A DNA stretch of 64,000 nucleotides, from positions 62,001 through 126,000 of the forward strand of contig SUVP01000005.1 in assembly GCA_015061945.1 (NCBI GenBank). Direction: 5' to 3'. The position numbers and the translations under genes are program-made. The DNA is from Opitutales bacterium. Lineage in GTDB: Bacteria > Verrucomicrobiota > Verrucomicrobiia > Opitutales > Intestinicryptomonadaceae. The notes beneath the pieces are model-generated. The model searched no databases and was not told the origin of the DNA. It saw only the letters and a list, made by a program, of their open reading frames with translations. Shown here piece by piece: positions 40,170-48,577 of this stretch (the stretch's first letter is position 1; every line of letters begins with the position of its first letter).

Positions 40170-42137
40170 TTATCGTTTCTTCTTCGGTGTCGAACGACCC
40201 CCTGGGTTTTTCTTGCGTTTTTCGTACATTGTACCCTTAAGTCTGTCGTTCTTAATTTTTTCTTTTGCCTTGCGAGCGTCTTCTGCTGCGATTCTCAAGC
40301 GTTCTTTCAATGGAAGTTTTGCAAAGTCGGCACCACGTTTTTCTTGTGCTTGTTGAGCTTGTTCCATTGCCATTTGCATCTTCTGCATAAACGTTGGTGT
40401 TGTACGCTTTTTCAAGACAACTTTATCTTTTCCCATTCTGATGATGAGTGCTTGCAAAATTCCAAGTAAGCTTTGTACGAGCCAATAGAGAATCAAGCCC
40501 GATGGGAATGTGTAGAAGAACACGAGCATAATTACTGGCATCAATTTAAGCATCATCGCTTGTGTTTTATCTGTCGATGGCGATGGTGTCAGGTGCATTT
40601 GGAAGAATGTAACCCCAGCATTCAACAATGGGAGAATATGCAATGGAATTCCAAATATGCTTGGCAACGATTCAATCGTGTCAGGGAGAGAAAGGTCGTT
40701 AATCCAAAGGAAGTGTGCGAAGCGAATTTCACACGATGTTTGGAGCATATAATAAAGACCAATGAAAATCGGAATCTGGATAAGTACAGGCAAGCAACCT
40801 GCGAGTGGATTTATTCCATACTCGGAATAAATTTTCATAGTTTCTTGCTGAACACGCTTTGGATCGTCCTTATACTTTTCTTTGATTGCCTTAAGTGGTT
40901 CTTGCAATTTTGCCATTCTTTGTGCCGATTTAATTTGCACAGATGTCAATGGCCAAAGTATTCCACGAACAATAAGTGTAAGGATGATAATCGACCAACC
41001 CCAGCTCCAGTCAGGTGATACTGTTTCAACTAACGAGTTAATCCATACCAAAAGTCGTGAGAGTGGACGGCTAACAAAACCGAACCAACCGTAATTCATC
41101 ACTTCTTCTTGTCCAGCTCCGAGCGATGCGAGTGCGTCGAGTTCTTTTGGACCGACATAGAATGAGCCAGCCAATTCCCACGATTTCCCAGCATCGAGCG
41201 TGCCGATAGCAAAGCCCATAAAGCCGGCAATCGAGTTCTTCATATACTTGTTGTCCGACTTAAATTCTGTTGCGAGTGGAATTGCAATCCCGATATTTGA
41301 CTTCGCATTTTCAGGAGTGAATACCGATGCAAAGAATTGATTTTTTACCGATCCCCATGTGCATTCGCCAACCGTGATTTTTTCGTACGGTTGTGCTCTC
41401 GACGAGCCAATTCCCAAGAAGCCAGAGCTATCGATGAATGAGCTTGAGCGAGAGAAGTGGGCGTCGTCGCCGTCATACATCAAGAATGCGAGGTTAGATC
41501 CATATACATCGCTTTCTGTTGGAGGCACAGCACCCAAGCAGAAATATACTTCTTCGAGTGGGAGTGCTTTTCCAGATATATTTTCAATCTTTGTTTTTGA
41601 TGCGATTGTATATTTTGTGAAATCGTTTTTGCCTGATTGAATCAATGCGTATGTGCGAGAAATCTTAAATTTTCCGGCTTGCACATATTCATAAGTAACG
41701 GCTTCATTTGATTTTGCAACGAGTGCAAAATTTGTTTGCATAGGCATAGGCAAATCGCTCGACGAATCGAAGAAAGCCATTGTCATTGCAGGGAGTGCTC
41801 CATTTACTTTGTTGAATGTGAAAGGATTTTTTGAATCTTGTCTGTCGAGATATTTTAAGATTTCGACATCGTTGATTGCACCACCTTTACTTGTGAAACG
41901 CACCGATATATTTTCGTTCTTGAGTGTAAAGAACTCTTCTTTTGCTACTGTTGTAGTTTGTGTTATCGGGGAAGACTTCAACTGCTTTGCCAAATCTACT
42001 GGCTTTGCTTGCACAGTTTTTGTTGCAACTGCACGTTGTGCTTTCGCAGCTTCTGCTTCTTTTTTGCTCGAATCGAACATAAAGTAGAACGCTGCAATGA
42101 TAAGCAGTACTCCTATAATTGTATTTTTCTTGTCCAT
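40170..42137 (-). CDS. yidC: Membrane protein insertase YidC with basic C-terminal extension
   Basis: 'SWGWSIIILTLIVRGILWPLTSVQIKSAQRMAKLQEPLKAIKEKYKDDPKR', 'NPLAGCLPVLIQIPIFIGLYYML'; start refined to ATG 42137. Confidence 0.95.
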   Translation of the reverse strand: MDKKNTIIGVLLIIAAFYFMFDSSKKEAEAAKAQRAVATKTVQAKPVDLAKQLKSSPITQTTTVAKEEFFTLKNENISVRFTSKGGAINDVEILKYLDRQDSKNPFTFNKVNGALPAMTMAFFDSSSDLPMPMQTNFALVAKSNEAVTYEYVQAGKFKISRTYALIQSGKNDFTKYTIASKTKIENISGKALPLEEVYFCLGAVPPTESDVYGSNLAFLMYDGDDAHFSRSSSFIDSSGFLGIGSSRAQPYEKITVGECTWGSVKNQFFASVFTPENAKSNIGIAIPLATEFKSDNKYMKNSIAGFMGFAIGTLDAGKSWELAGSFYVGPKELDALASLGAGQEEVMNYGWFGFVSRPLSRLLVWINSLVETVSPDWSWGWSIIILTLIVRGILWPLTSVQIKSAQRMAKLQEPLKAIKEKYKDDPKRVQQETMKIYSEYGINPLAGCLPVLIQIPIFIGLYYMLQTSCEIRFAHFLWINDLSLPDTIESLPSIFGIPLHILPLLNAGVTFFQMHLTPSPSTDKTQAMMLKLMPVIMLVFFYTFPSGLILYWLVQSLLGILQALIIRMGKDKVVLKKRTTPTFMQKMQMAMEQAQQAQEKRGADFAKLPLKERLRIAAEDARKAKEKIKNDRLKGTMYEKRKKNPGGRSTPKKKR

Positions 42138-42156
42138 CTCTAATATAAAATAAAAA

Positions 42157-42495
42157 TTAAACGTTATCGGAAGATTCAGTTTCGTCAACTTTGTTTTGCG
42201 AAAATAGTTTCTTCCATTCAAATTTTTGGGGGACGTAATCTAATCCGCCCTCGCAAAATGGATTACATCGCAAGATTCTGCAAAATCCCATAATGATTCC
42301 TTTTATTGCTCCGTGTTTTGTTATGGCTTGCAACGTATATTCCGAGCAGGTCGGGTAAAATCGGCAACCAGAGTTTGGGAGCAAGTGGATAATCGGCGAG
42401 ATTACAATTTGATAGAACCTAACTAACAGCCAACATGGTGTTGACAATATCCCACAAGGTATAGATCGTTTTGCCGATTTTTTATTTTTTTGCAT
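42157..42495 (-). CDS. yidD: Membrane protein insertion efficiency factor YidD
   Basis: '[43 protein letters not shown]'. Confidence 0.93.
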   Translation of the reverse strand: MQKNKKSAKRSIPCGILSTPCWLLVRFYQIVISPIIHLLPNSGCRFYPTCSEYTLQAITKHGAIKGIIMGFCRILRCNPFCEGGLDYVPQKFEWKKLFSQNKVDETESSDNV

Positions 42496-42832
42496 TATCG
42501 ATTATAATTTTTGCAGATGTTGCAAATTTATGCAATAATCGCTGATATTCAAACTTTAAACAGCCACGTCTTGCAAACACAAGGATATCGCAAGGAACTT
42601 CAAAGCTTGGTGCGACCTCACGGAAAATTGCACGCAAAATACGGCGAACCTTATTGCGTTCCACAGCACAACCCACACGTTTGCTCGTAACGAGACCCAA
42701 ACGCGACTTCTTGTGTTCGGGGCGGGGAAGGCAATAAAAAACGAAGGCGGAACAATCCGCCTTCTTTGCATTCTGTCTTATAAAAGCAAACTCCTTCGCA
42801 AGCCGTACTCTGTTGTCTCTACTGAAACGCAC
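42482..42832 (-). CDS. rnpA: Ribonuclease P protein component
   Basis: '[30 protein letters not shown]' RnpA RNR motif region; between rpmH and yidD. Confidence 0.9.
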   Translation of the reverse strand: MRFSRDNRVRLAKEFAFIRQNAKKADCSAFVFYCLPRPEHKKSRLGLVTSKRVGCAVERNKVRRILRAIFREVAPSFEVPCDILVFARRGCLKFEYQRLLHKFATSAKIIIDNAKK

Positions 42833-42852
42833 GACTATTGCTTGGGGAAGTT

Positions 42853-42990
42853 TTATTTTGTAACGAGACGCTTGCGTCCCTTTTGTCTGCGTGCAGCAAT
42901 AACAGCTTTTCCGCCGCGTGTTTTATTTCTTGCACGCCAGCCACAGCGACGTGCACGTTTCAACTTTGAAGGATTATATGTAGGGTTCAT
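42853..42990 (-). CDS. rpmH: 50S ribosomal protein L34 (45 aa; below the ORF-track length cutoff)
   Basis: Reverse-strand translation [45 protein letters not shown]. Confidence 0.95.
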   Translation of the reverse strand: MNPTYNPSKLKRARRCGWRARNKTRGGKAVIAARRQKGRKRLVTK

Positions 42991-43173
42991 TGTCGTGTAA
43001 TGTAAAATTTGAAATTGTTAAAGTCGTTTTATAAAATCTGATTTTTATATTCTGTCAACATCTTTTTCGCCAATTTTTTCTATTTTTGCATTTTTATTTC
43101 ATTTTTTTATTATTACTTGACAGTTTAGTTCTTTGTTCTTAAAGCTATTACAACTATTTTATATTTATAATTT

Positions 43174-44205
43174 ATGGTTGGTAAACGTACAACTCTATCT
43201 GATATTGCAAAAAAAGTTGGCATCTCAAAAAGTGCAGTGTCGCTTGCGATGAACGATTCTCCCATGGTCTCGGAGCAGACTCGCAAGCTTGTTGTCGAAA
43301 CTGCGTTGAGTATGGGATATGTCAAAAACGAGTTAGTTTCATCGATGATGTCTAATATCAAGCGTTCGGGCGGAAAAAAGTTTTCTGAAACAATCGCACT
43401 TGTCAATGGCAATCGAGATGAGTTTGCACTTACAAACCACCCGACACTTCCACGCTATTGCGAGGGAATCCGTGAAGAAGCGTCTCGCTTGGGCTATTCA
43501 ATAAATGAGTTTTGGCTACATCGACCAAATTTGACAGGCGAATCATTCTCACGCACATTGAGGTCTCGTGGAATACGAGGAGGGATTATTTTAGGACACT
43601 CTTTTGGCAATGTATTCCCGCCATCATTCAAATGCGTCTGGAAAAATTTTTATTTTGTATCGGCTGGAATTAAAACGCACGACCCCAATCTTGAAATGGT
43701 GTCAGCCGACCATTACGCAATTTCTTATCACGCTATGTTGAATGCTCTCCAAAAAGGGTACAAACGCCCTGTTCTAATTATCGATGAGCATATAGATAAC
43801 CTTGTCGACGGGCGATTTGTAGCAGGTTTTCTTCGAGCCCAAATGGGTATTCCGTCTGAAAATATAATTCCACCATTAACCGAATCTATATCTGAAGATA
43901 ACCTAAAAAATCTCGACGATTATCTTAAAAAGTACAATCCCGATGCGATTCTGTTTTTGTTGGACGCAACAAGAAAAGTTCTCCAAAAAAGCACAGTGTT
44001 CAAACGCAAAAAAATTGCGATGATTCAACTTGAGCGACGCAATACTAATATCGACATTCCGAATTGGACGGGAATGGAACAAAATAACGATATTGTCGGG
44101 AAAGTCGCAATGCGTAGGTTGGCAGATATGTTGAGTAGAACATCGTCGGTTGTCGGCGAAAATGCGAATATCTTGACATTAATTCCACCACGTTGGGTAG
44201 AGTAG
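43174..44205 (+). CDS. LacI-family transcriptional regulator
   Basis: 'TTLSDIAKKVGISKSAVSLAMNDSPMVSEQTRKLVVETALSMGY' LacI HTH/hinge, then periplasmic-binding-like domain. Confidence 0.9.
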   Translation: MVGKRTTLSDIAKKVGISKSAVSLAMNDSPMVSEQTRKLVVETALSMGYVKNELVSSMMSNIKRSGGKKFSETIALVNGNRDEFALTNHPTLPRYCEGIREEASRLGYSINEFWLHRPNLTGESFSRTLRSRGIRGGIILGHSFGNVFPPSFKCVWKNFYFVSAGIKTHDPNLEMVSADHYAISYHAMLNALQKGYKRPVLIIDEHIDNLVDGRFVAGFLRAQMGIPSENIIPPLTESISEDNLKNLDDYLKKYNPDAILFLLDATRKVLQKSTVFKRKKIAMIQLERRNTNIDIPNWTGMEQNNDIVGKVAMRRLADMLSRTSSVVGENANILTLIPPRWVE

Positions 44206-44214
44206 TGGCACAAA

Positions 44215-44247
44215 AAAATCTGCTTTTTTAATAAGCAGATTTTTTTG
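44215..44247. terminator. Bidirectional intrinsic terminator
   Basis: AAATCTGCTT...AAGCAGATTT with A- and T-tracts. Confidence 0.7.
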
Positions 44248-44259
44248 TTTTGTAGATGA

Positions 44260-45156
44260 TTACTCGCCCATCAATTTTGAGAGTGCAGTTGAATAGCACT
44301 TAATTGTGTTTGCGATAACTTCAGGTGGGAGTTCTGGTGCAGGTGGTTGCTTGTCCCAATCGAGAGTTTCGAGCCAATCGCGAACATATTGTTTGTCGTA
44401 AGACGATTGCGAGCGACCAATTTGATAATCGTCAGCAGGCCAGTAGCGAGATGAGTCTGGTGTCAACACTTCGTCGATAAGATAAACTTTACCATTTGCG
44501 TCAGTACCAAATTCAAACTTTGTATCGGCGAGGATAATACCGCACTCAGATGCTTTCTTTGCACCCATATTGTAGAGGTCGAGACTTGCTTTTTTGATTG
44601 TGTTGAAAAGTTCCGAACCCAACAATTTTTCGCATTCTGCATTTGTGATAGGCATATCATGACCTTCTGCAGCTTTTGTCGTAGGAGTGAAAAGTGGAGT
44701 TGGCAACTGTTGACTTTCTTGAAGACCTGCTGGAAGGTCGAAATCAAAAAGTTTGCCAGTTTGTTTGTATTCTTTCCAGCCACTGCCAGCCAAGTATCCA
44801 CGGGCGATTGCTTCAATCGGCATAGGATTGAGTTTTTTTACAATCATCGAACGATCGATAAGATGTGGGAAATCTTTCAAAACTTCACGGACACGTTCGT
44901 CGTGATTTTCCACCAAATGTGTCGGCATAAATTTAGATGCCTGTTCGAACCACCAAAGGCTTATTTGTGTAAGTAGAACGCCTTTTCCTGGAACGCCATT
45001 AGGCATAATTACATCGAACGCAGATATGCGGTCGGTAGCGATGATTAACAATTCATCGCCGAGATCAAAGTTTTCTCTAACCTTACCTTTTGATACTTTT
45101 GGGAAAGGCAGATTGTCAACTGTCATTAAAGCTTCTTTAGGGAGATTGAATTTCAT
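44260..45156 (-). CDS. purC: Phosphoribosylaminoimidazole-succinocarboxamide synthase
   Basis: 'VSKGKVRENFDLGDELLIIATDRISAFDVIMPNGVPGKG', 'IADTKFEFGTD', 'LIDEVLTPDSSRYWP'. Confidence 0.95.
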   Translation of the reverse strand: MKFNLPKEALMTVDNLPFPKVSKGKVRENFDLGDELLIIATDRISAFDVIMPNGVPGKGVLLTQISLWWFEQASKFMPTHLVENHDERVREVLKDFPHLIDRSMIVKKLNPMPIEAIARGYLAGSGWKEYKQTGKLFDFDLPAGLQESQQLPTPLFTPTTKAAEGHDMPITNAECEKLLGSELFNTIKKASLDLYNMGAKKASECGIILADTKFEFGTDANGKVYLIDEVLTPDSSRYWPADDYQIGRSQSSYDKQYVRDWLETLDWDKQPPAPELPPEVIANTIKCYSTALSKLMGE

Positions 45157-45292
45157 ATATTCACAAGCATAATATATTATAGCAAAAGGCAAGTTTATAA
45201 TACTTACAAAATAAACAAAAATCTTGCAAGTGGGCGTTTGATGCGTATGTTTGTATGGTAATGGCGTGGCGTTGCGTCAGCCTGCACGAGTT

Positions 45293-47527
45293 ATGAAGAT
45301 ACGCACAAAAATCATTTTATATATATTACTTCCCATTTTTGTAGTCGATTTGGCTATAACGGCGACTAATTCTTACAATAATTATTTAGAGCTAAAATCT
45401 GTCGCCGAAAGCAAATTTGTATCAGAGACAGAGCTTATATCTGCGAAAATATCTGCAGAAAATACGCGTGGTGTTGCGTTGGCAAAAAGTACGGCAGAAT
45501 CGGCTTCGATATTATTTGGTGAACGTGCCGAAAGTGTACGTTTGGTAAAGGATATTCTCACAGAGTTCCCCAGTTTTATCGGGGCAAGTGTAGGGTACGA
45601 AGTGAATGCCGACTTTGCCGATTTTAAAACTGAACTCGGCTTGAAAAATCTTCGAGATGGCAAAGATGTTAAAACTGACGGTGGTGTAGACGCCTACAAC
45701 TTTTCGCAAAATAAAACAAACGTCTCAATGGACGAATGGATTGCAAAATCTGAAGGTGGCAGATTTATTGCGTATTGGACTCGTGCAAAAGGTGAGCTTG
45801 TTCTCGAACCACTCACTGGTATGGATACTGCGATGTATTCAGCGGGACTTCGCAAAAAAACAGAATCGGGCGACGGCGAAGCGTTTATCGTTACAGAGCC
45901 GTATATGTATTCTAATAATATTATGATGGTCGAATATTCTGCACCGATTTTTTACGAAGGTAAATTTTGCGGGCAAGTCGCTTTCGACCGTGATTTATCC
46001 ACAATATCATCACTCATAAATTCTGTAAAAACATCACGAGGTGGAGATATATTTTTAGTGAGTGCACAAGGTAGAATTATCACTGCTACTAAAAACGAAA
46101 ATTTGCGTACACTTTCAATCGACGACCTTCTCACAGATGAAAACGGCAACTTCACTCTTGCAACTTTGCGAGACGAAAATGGTCAACTTATCCGTGATGA
46201 AATGAATGTCGCAAAAAATGATATTTCAAAGTATCGCACAGCTTATCGTGATATGCTAAAGACTGCATTTGAAACATCAAAAAATTCAATAATGATTGAA
46301 AATCTCGACAAGGGAGTCTCGACTTTTAGAGACGCTCAAACGGATAAAGTTTATTGGGTTTCGCACAATTTGGTTCGCCCTGGAAATTGGGTTGTTGTGA
46401 ATGTAGTTTCGCAAGATGAAATTTTAAGCACAATTTATTCTTCGATTGTTCGTGATTTTGCTGGTATGGGCGTATATTTGTTTGTTTTGCTGGTGTCGCT
46501 TTTTGCAATGCGTGGTACTTTTTATAGAATAAAACAATCGGCAGATATTGCCGAAAAAGTGTCAGTCGGAAACTTCAGAATAGAAACTAATGCAACAGAA
46601 ACATCGTCAGACGAAGCTGGCAGATTATTACATTCTGTCGCAAAAATGACATCTAAAGTACGCTCGTTTGTCTTGCATATAAAAATTGCGAGCTTGGGAA
46701 TATCGGAATCGGCAGAAGAAATCGAGTATTCATCTGGAAAGTACGCAAGCGGATTAAAAGAGACAAATGGACAGATTGAAAGCGTTGCAGACTCGCTAAA
46801 GCAACTTGGTGAGAACTCGAGAATCTTGTGCGATTTGACTGACGAATTATCTGAAAACGCACTCGATGGGGCTCAAAAAGCAAACGATGGAAAACGCAAA
46901 ATATCTGAAATGGAATTGGCACTCGGAGTATTTTCTCGCAGTACATCAAGTGTCGGACGCCGTCTTGCTACTATTAGCGAACGTGTCGAAAATATTGCGT
47001 CGTCGGTAGCGACAGTCGCAAAGGTTTCGGAAGAGACGAATTTGCTTTCGTTGAATGCGTCAATCGAAGCAGAAAAAGCTGGTTCTGCTGGTGTCGGTTT
47101 TGCAGTTGTGGCAAGAGAAATTGGGCGTCTTGCAGAGCAGTCGGCATCGGCAGTTGAAGATATTGAAACTATCGTAAAAGATATGCAAAGTGCGGTGGAA
47201 TCGGGTGTGGCAGAAATGGATAAATTTGCAGAAGAAATCCGCACCGGTGGGGCAGACGTTGCAAGGCTTATCCTCGATATCGATGAGTTAGCGTCGAAAA
47301 TGCAAACTATTGCTCCGCAAGTTGAGCGTTTGGCAAGTGCAATGCAATCGCAAAGGTTCGATATTTCAAAGCTTGCCGATACAATTTCAGATGTTGGCGA
47401 TTCTATGAAACAAACTGCTTTGTACTTGCGAGATGCCGAAAATGGTCGCTTGCAACTCAAAGAAGCGTCGTCGAGATTATCTTCAGAAATTTCCGCTTTT
47501 GATGTAGAGTCGAAAGGCAATGACTAA
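45293..47527 (+). CDS. Methyl-accepting chemotaxis protein with extracellular Cache-type sensor
   Basis: Two TM segments; dCache-like '[28 protein letters not shown]'; signalling tip '[48 protein letters not shown]'. Confidence 0.92.
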   Translation: MKIRTKIILYILLPIFVVDLAITATNSYNNYLELKSVAESKFVSETELISAKISAENTRGVALAKSTAESASILFGERAESVRLVKDILTEFPSFIGASVGYEVNADFADFKTELGLKNLRDGKDVKTDGGVDAYNFSQNKTNVSMDEWIAKSEGGRFIAYWTRAKGELVLEPLTGMDTAMYSAGLRKKTESGDGEAFIVTEPYMYSNNIMMVEYSAPIFYEGKFCGQVAFDRDLSTISSLINSVKTSRGGDIFLVSAQGRIITATKNENLRTLSIDDLLTDENGNFTLATLRDENGQLIRDEMNVAKNDISKYRTAYRDMLKTAFETSKNSIMIENLDKGVSTFRDAQTDKVYWVSHNLVRPGNWVVVNVVSQDEILSTIYSSIVRDFAGMGVYLFVLLVSLFAMRGTFYRIKQSADIAEKVSVGNFRIETNATETSSDEAGRLLHSVAKMTSKVRSFVLHIKIASLGISESAEEIEYSSGKYASGLKETNGQIESVADSLKQLGENSRILCDLTDELSENALDGAQKANDGKRKISEMELALGVFSRSTSSVGRRLATISERVENIASSVATVAKVSEETNLLSLNASIEAEKAGSAGVGFAVVAREIGRLAEQSASAVEDIETIVKDMQSAVESGVAEMDKFAEEIRTGGADVARLILDIDELASKMQTIAPQVERLASAMQSQRFDISKLADTISDVGDSMKQTALYLRDAENGRLQLKEASSRLSSEISAFDVESKGND

Positions 47528-47949
47528 TGTTTGCACTAATTTTTACTTTAGATGAAAAAAAGTATGGTATTGATGTTGAAAACATCGTATCGGTAATGCC
47601 TGCTTTTGATGTTGTGAAGGACGATTCTTGCAAGTTGTCGTTTATTGGTTGGCGGAATTATCAAAATGGTCGTATTCCAACTTTCGATTTAAATTACGCA
47701 ATAAATCAAAAATATGTAAAACACATTTTAGGTGTGCGACACATAATTTTTAATGCAACTTTTGCAGATGAGAAAAAACCAATAGCACTTGCTATCGGCG
47801 GGGTAGAATCGGTATCAGAATTTAGCGAACAAGCATTTTCCAAAACGTCAGATGACACATTTTGTACTGCACATAACAACGAGTATGGCGATGTTGAAAT
47901 TATAAATATTGCATCGCTTTTGAAAGGAGCATTGTTCGATTATGAGTAG
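47527..47949 (+). CDS. CheW-like protein (WspB-like position)
   Basis: 'FTLDEKKYGIDVENIVSVMPAFD...GWRNYQNGRIPTFDL...' CheW fold; start overlaps MCP stop. Confidence 0.75.
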   Translation: MFALIFTLDEKKYGIDVENIVSVMPAFDVVKDDSCKLSFIGWRNYQNGRIPTFDLNYAINQKYVKHILGVRHIIFNATFADEKKPIALAIGGVESVSEFSEQAFSKTSDDTFCTAHNNEYGDVEIINIASLLKGALFDYE

Positions 47950-48577
47950 TTTCAAGACATCTGTCAGGTGCTGGAATGATATCGGTATTTGGGGAGACTC
48001 AACTTGCCCTCGACTCGTATCGGCAATCCACTGTGCAAATTGCAGTATTTATTCAGATGCAGGGCGAGAACTTTTTGAAAGAGAAATTCCAAAGGATTAT
48101 TTTAAAACGTGGATAGATGAGATAGAAAATAGTGCCGATTTTATCGGTCATACGGGCGAATCGTTTTTTGTATTTAAGTGTGGCGAAAATTTGTTCGCCT
48201 TGCCGATGAAAGTCGTATCTGAAGTGTCGTCTATGCGAATGATTCACAAAATTCCATACCGACGTGGTGGGACGATTGTCGGGCTTGTGAATATCAATGG
48301 AGAGCTTGTTCCAGCAACCGATTTGTTGTCGTTATTTTCATTGCCGACAAAATTGGAAAACCCAAAAAGTATAGTAGTTTGTTCGTTCGGCTTAAATCGA
48401 TTTGCATTTGCAGTCGATTCTGTTCGCGGTATATCTGTCGCCGACGAAAATTCTATCGCAGATGCAGACACATCAGACGCATGGTATGTCGAGAAAAAAT
48501 TTACGCTCAATGGCGAGAAAATAATTCTCATAAATTTTGAAATTCTAACAGGAGCAGTGTTGAAAAAAGGATTATGA
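47942..48577 (+). CDS. CheW-domain protein with Cys-rich N-terminus, WspD-like
   Basis: N-terminal 'CWNDIGIWGDSTCPRLVSAIHCANCSIYSDA' followed by a CheW domain 'FKCGENLFALPMKVVSEVSSM...IVGLVNINGELVPATDL'. Confidence 0.82.
   Translation: MSSFKTSVRCWNDIGIWGDSTCPRLVSAIHCANCSIYSDAGRELFEREIPKDYFKTWIDEIENSADFIGHTGESFFVFKCGENLFALPMKVVSEVSSMRMIHKIPYRRGGTIVGLVNINGELVPATDLLSLFSLPTKLENPKSIVVCSFGLNRFAFAVDSVRGISVADENSIADADTSDAWYVEKKFTLNGEKIILINFEILTGAVLKKGL

Noticed and set aside
45995-46003. TTATCCACA, a perfect DnaA-box consensus, near the rpmH-rnpA-yidD-yidC cluster that often marks oriC
   Set aside because: Single copy inside the MCP coding sequence, with no dnaA gene, box cluster or DUE in the window; probably chance.
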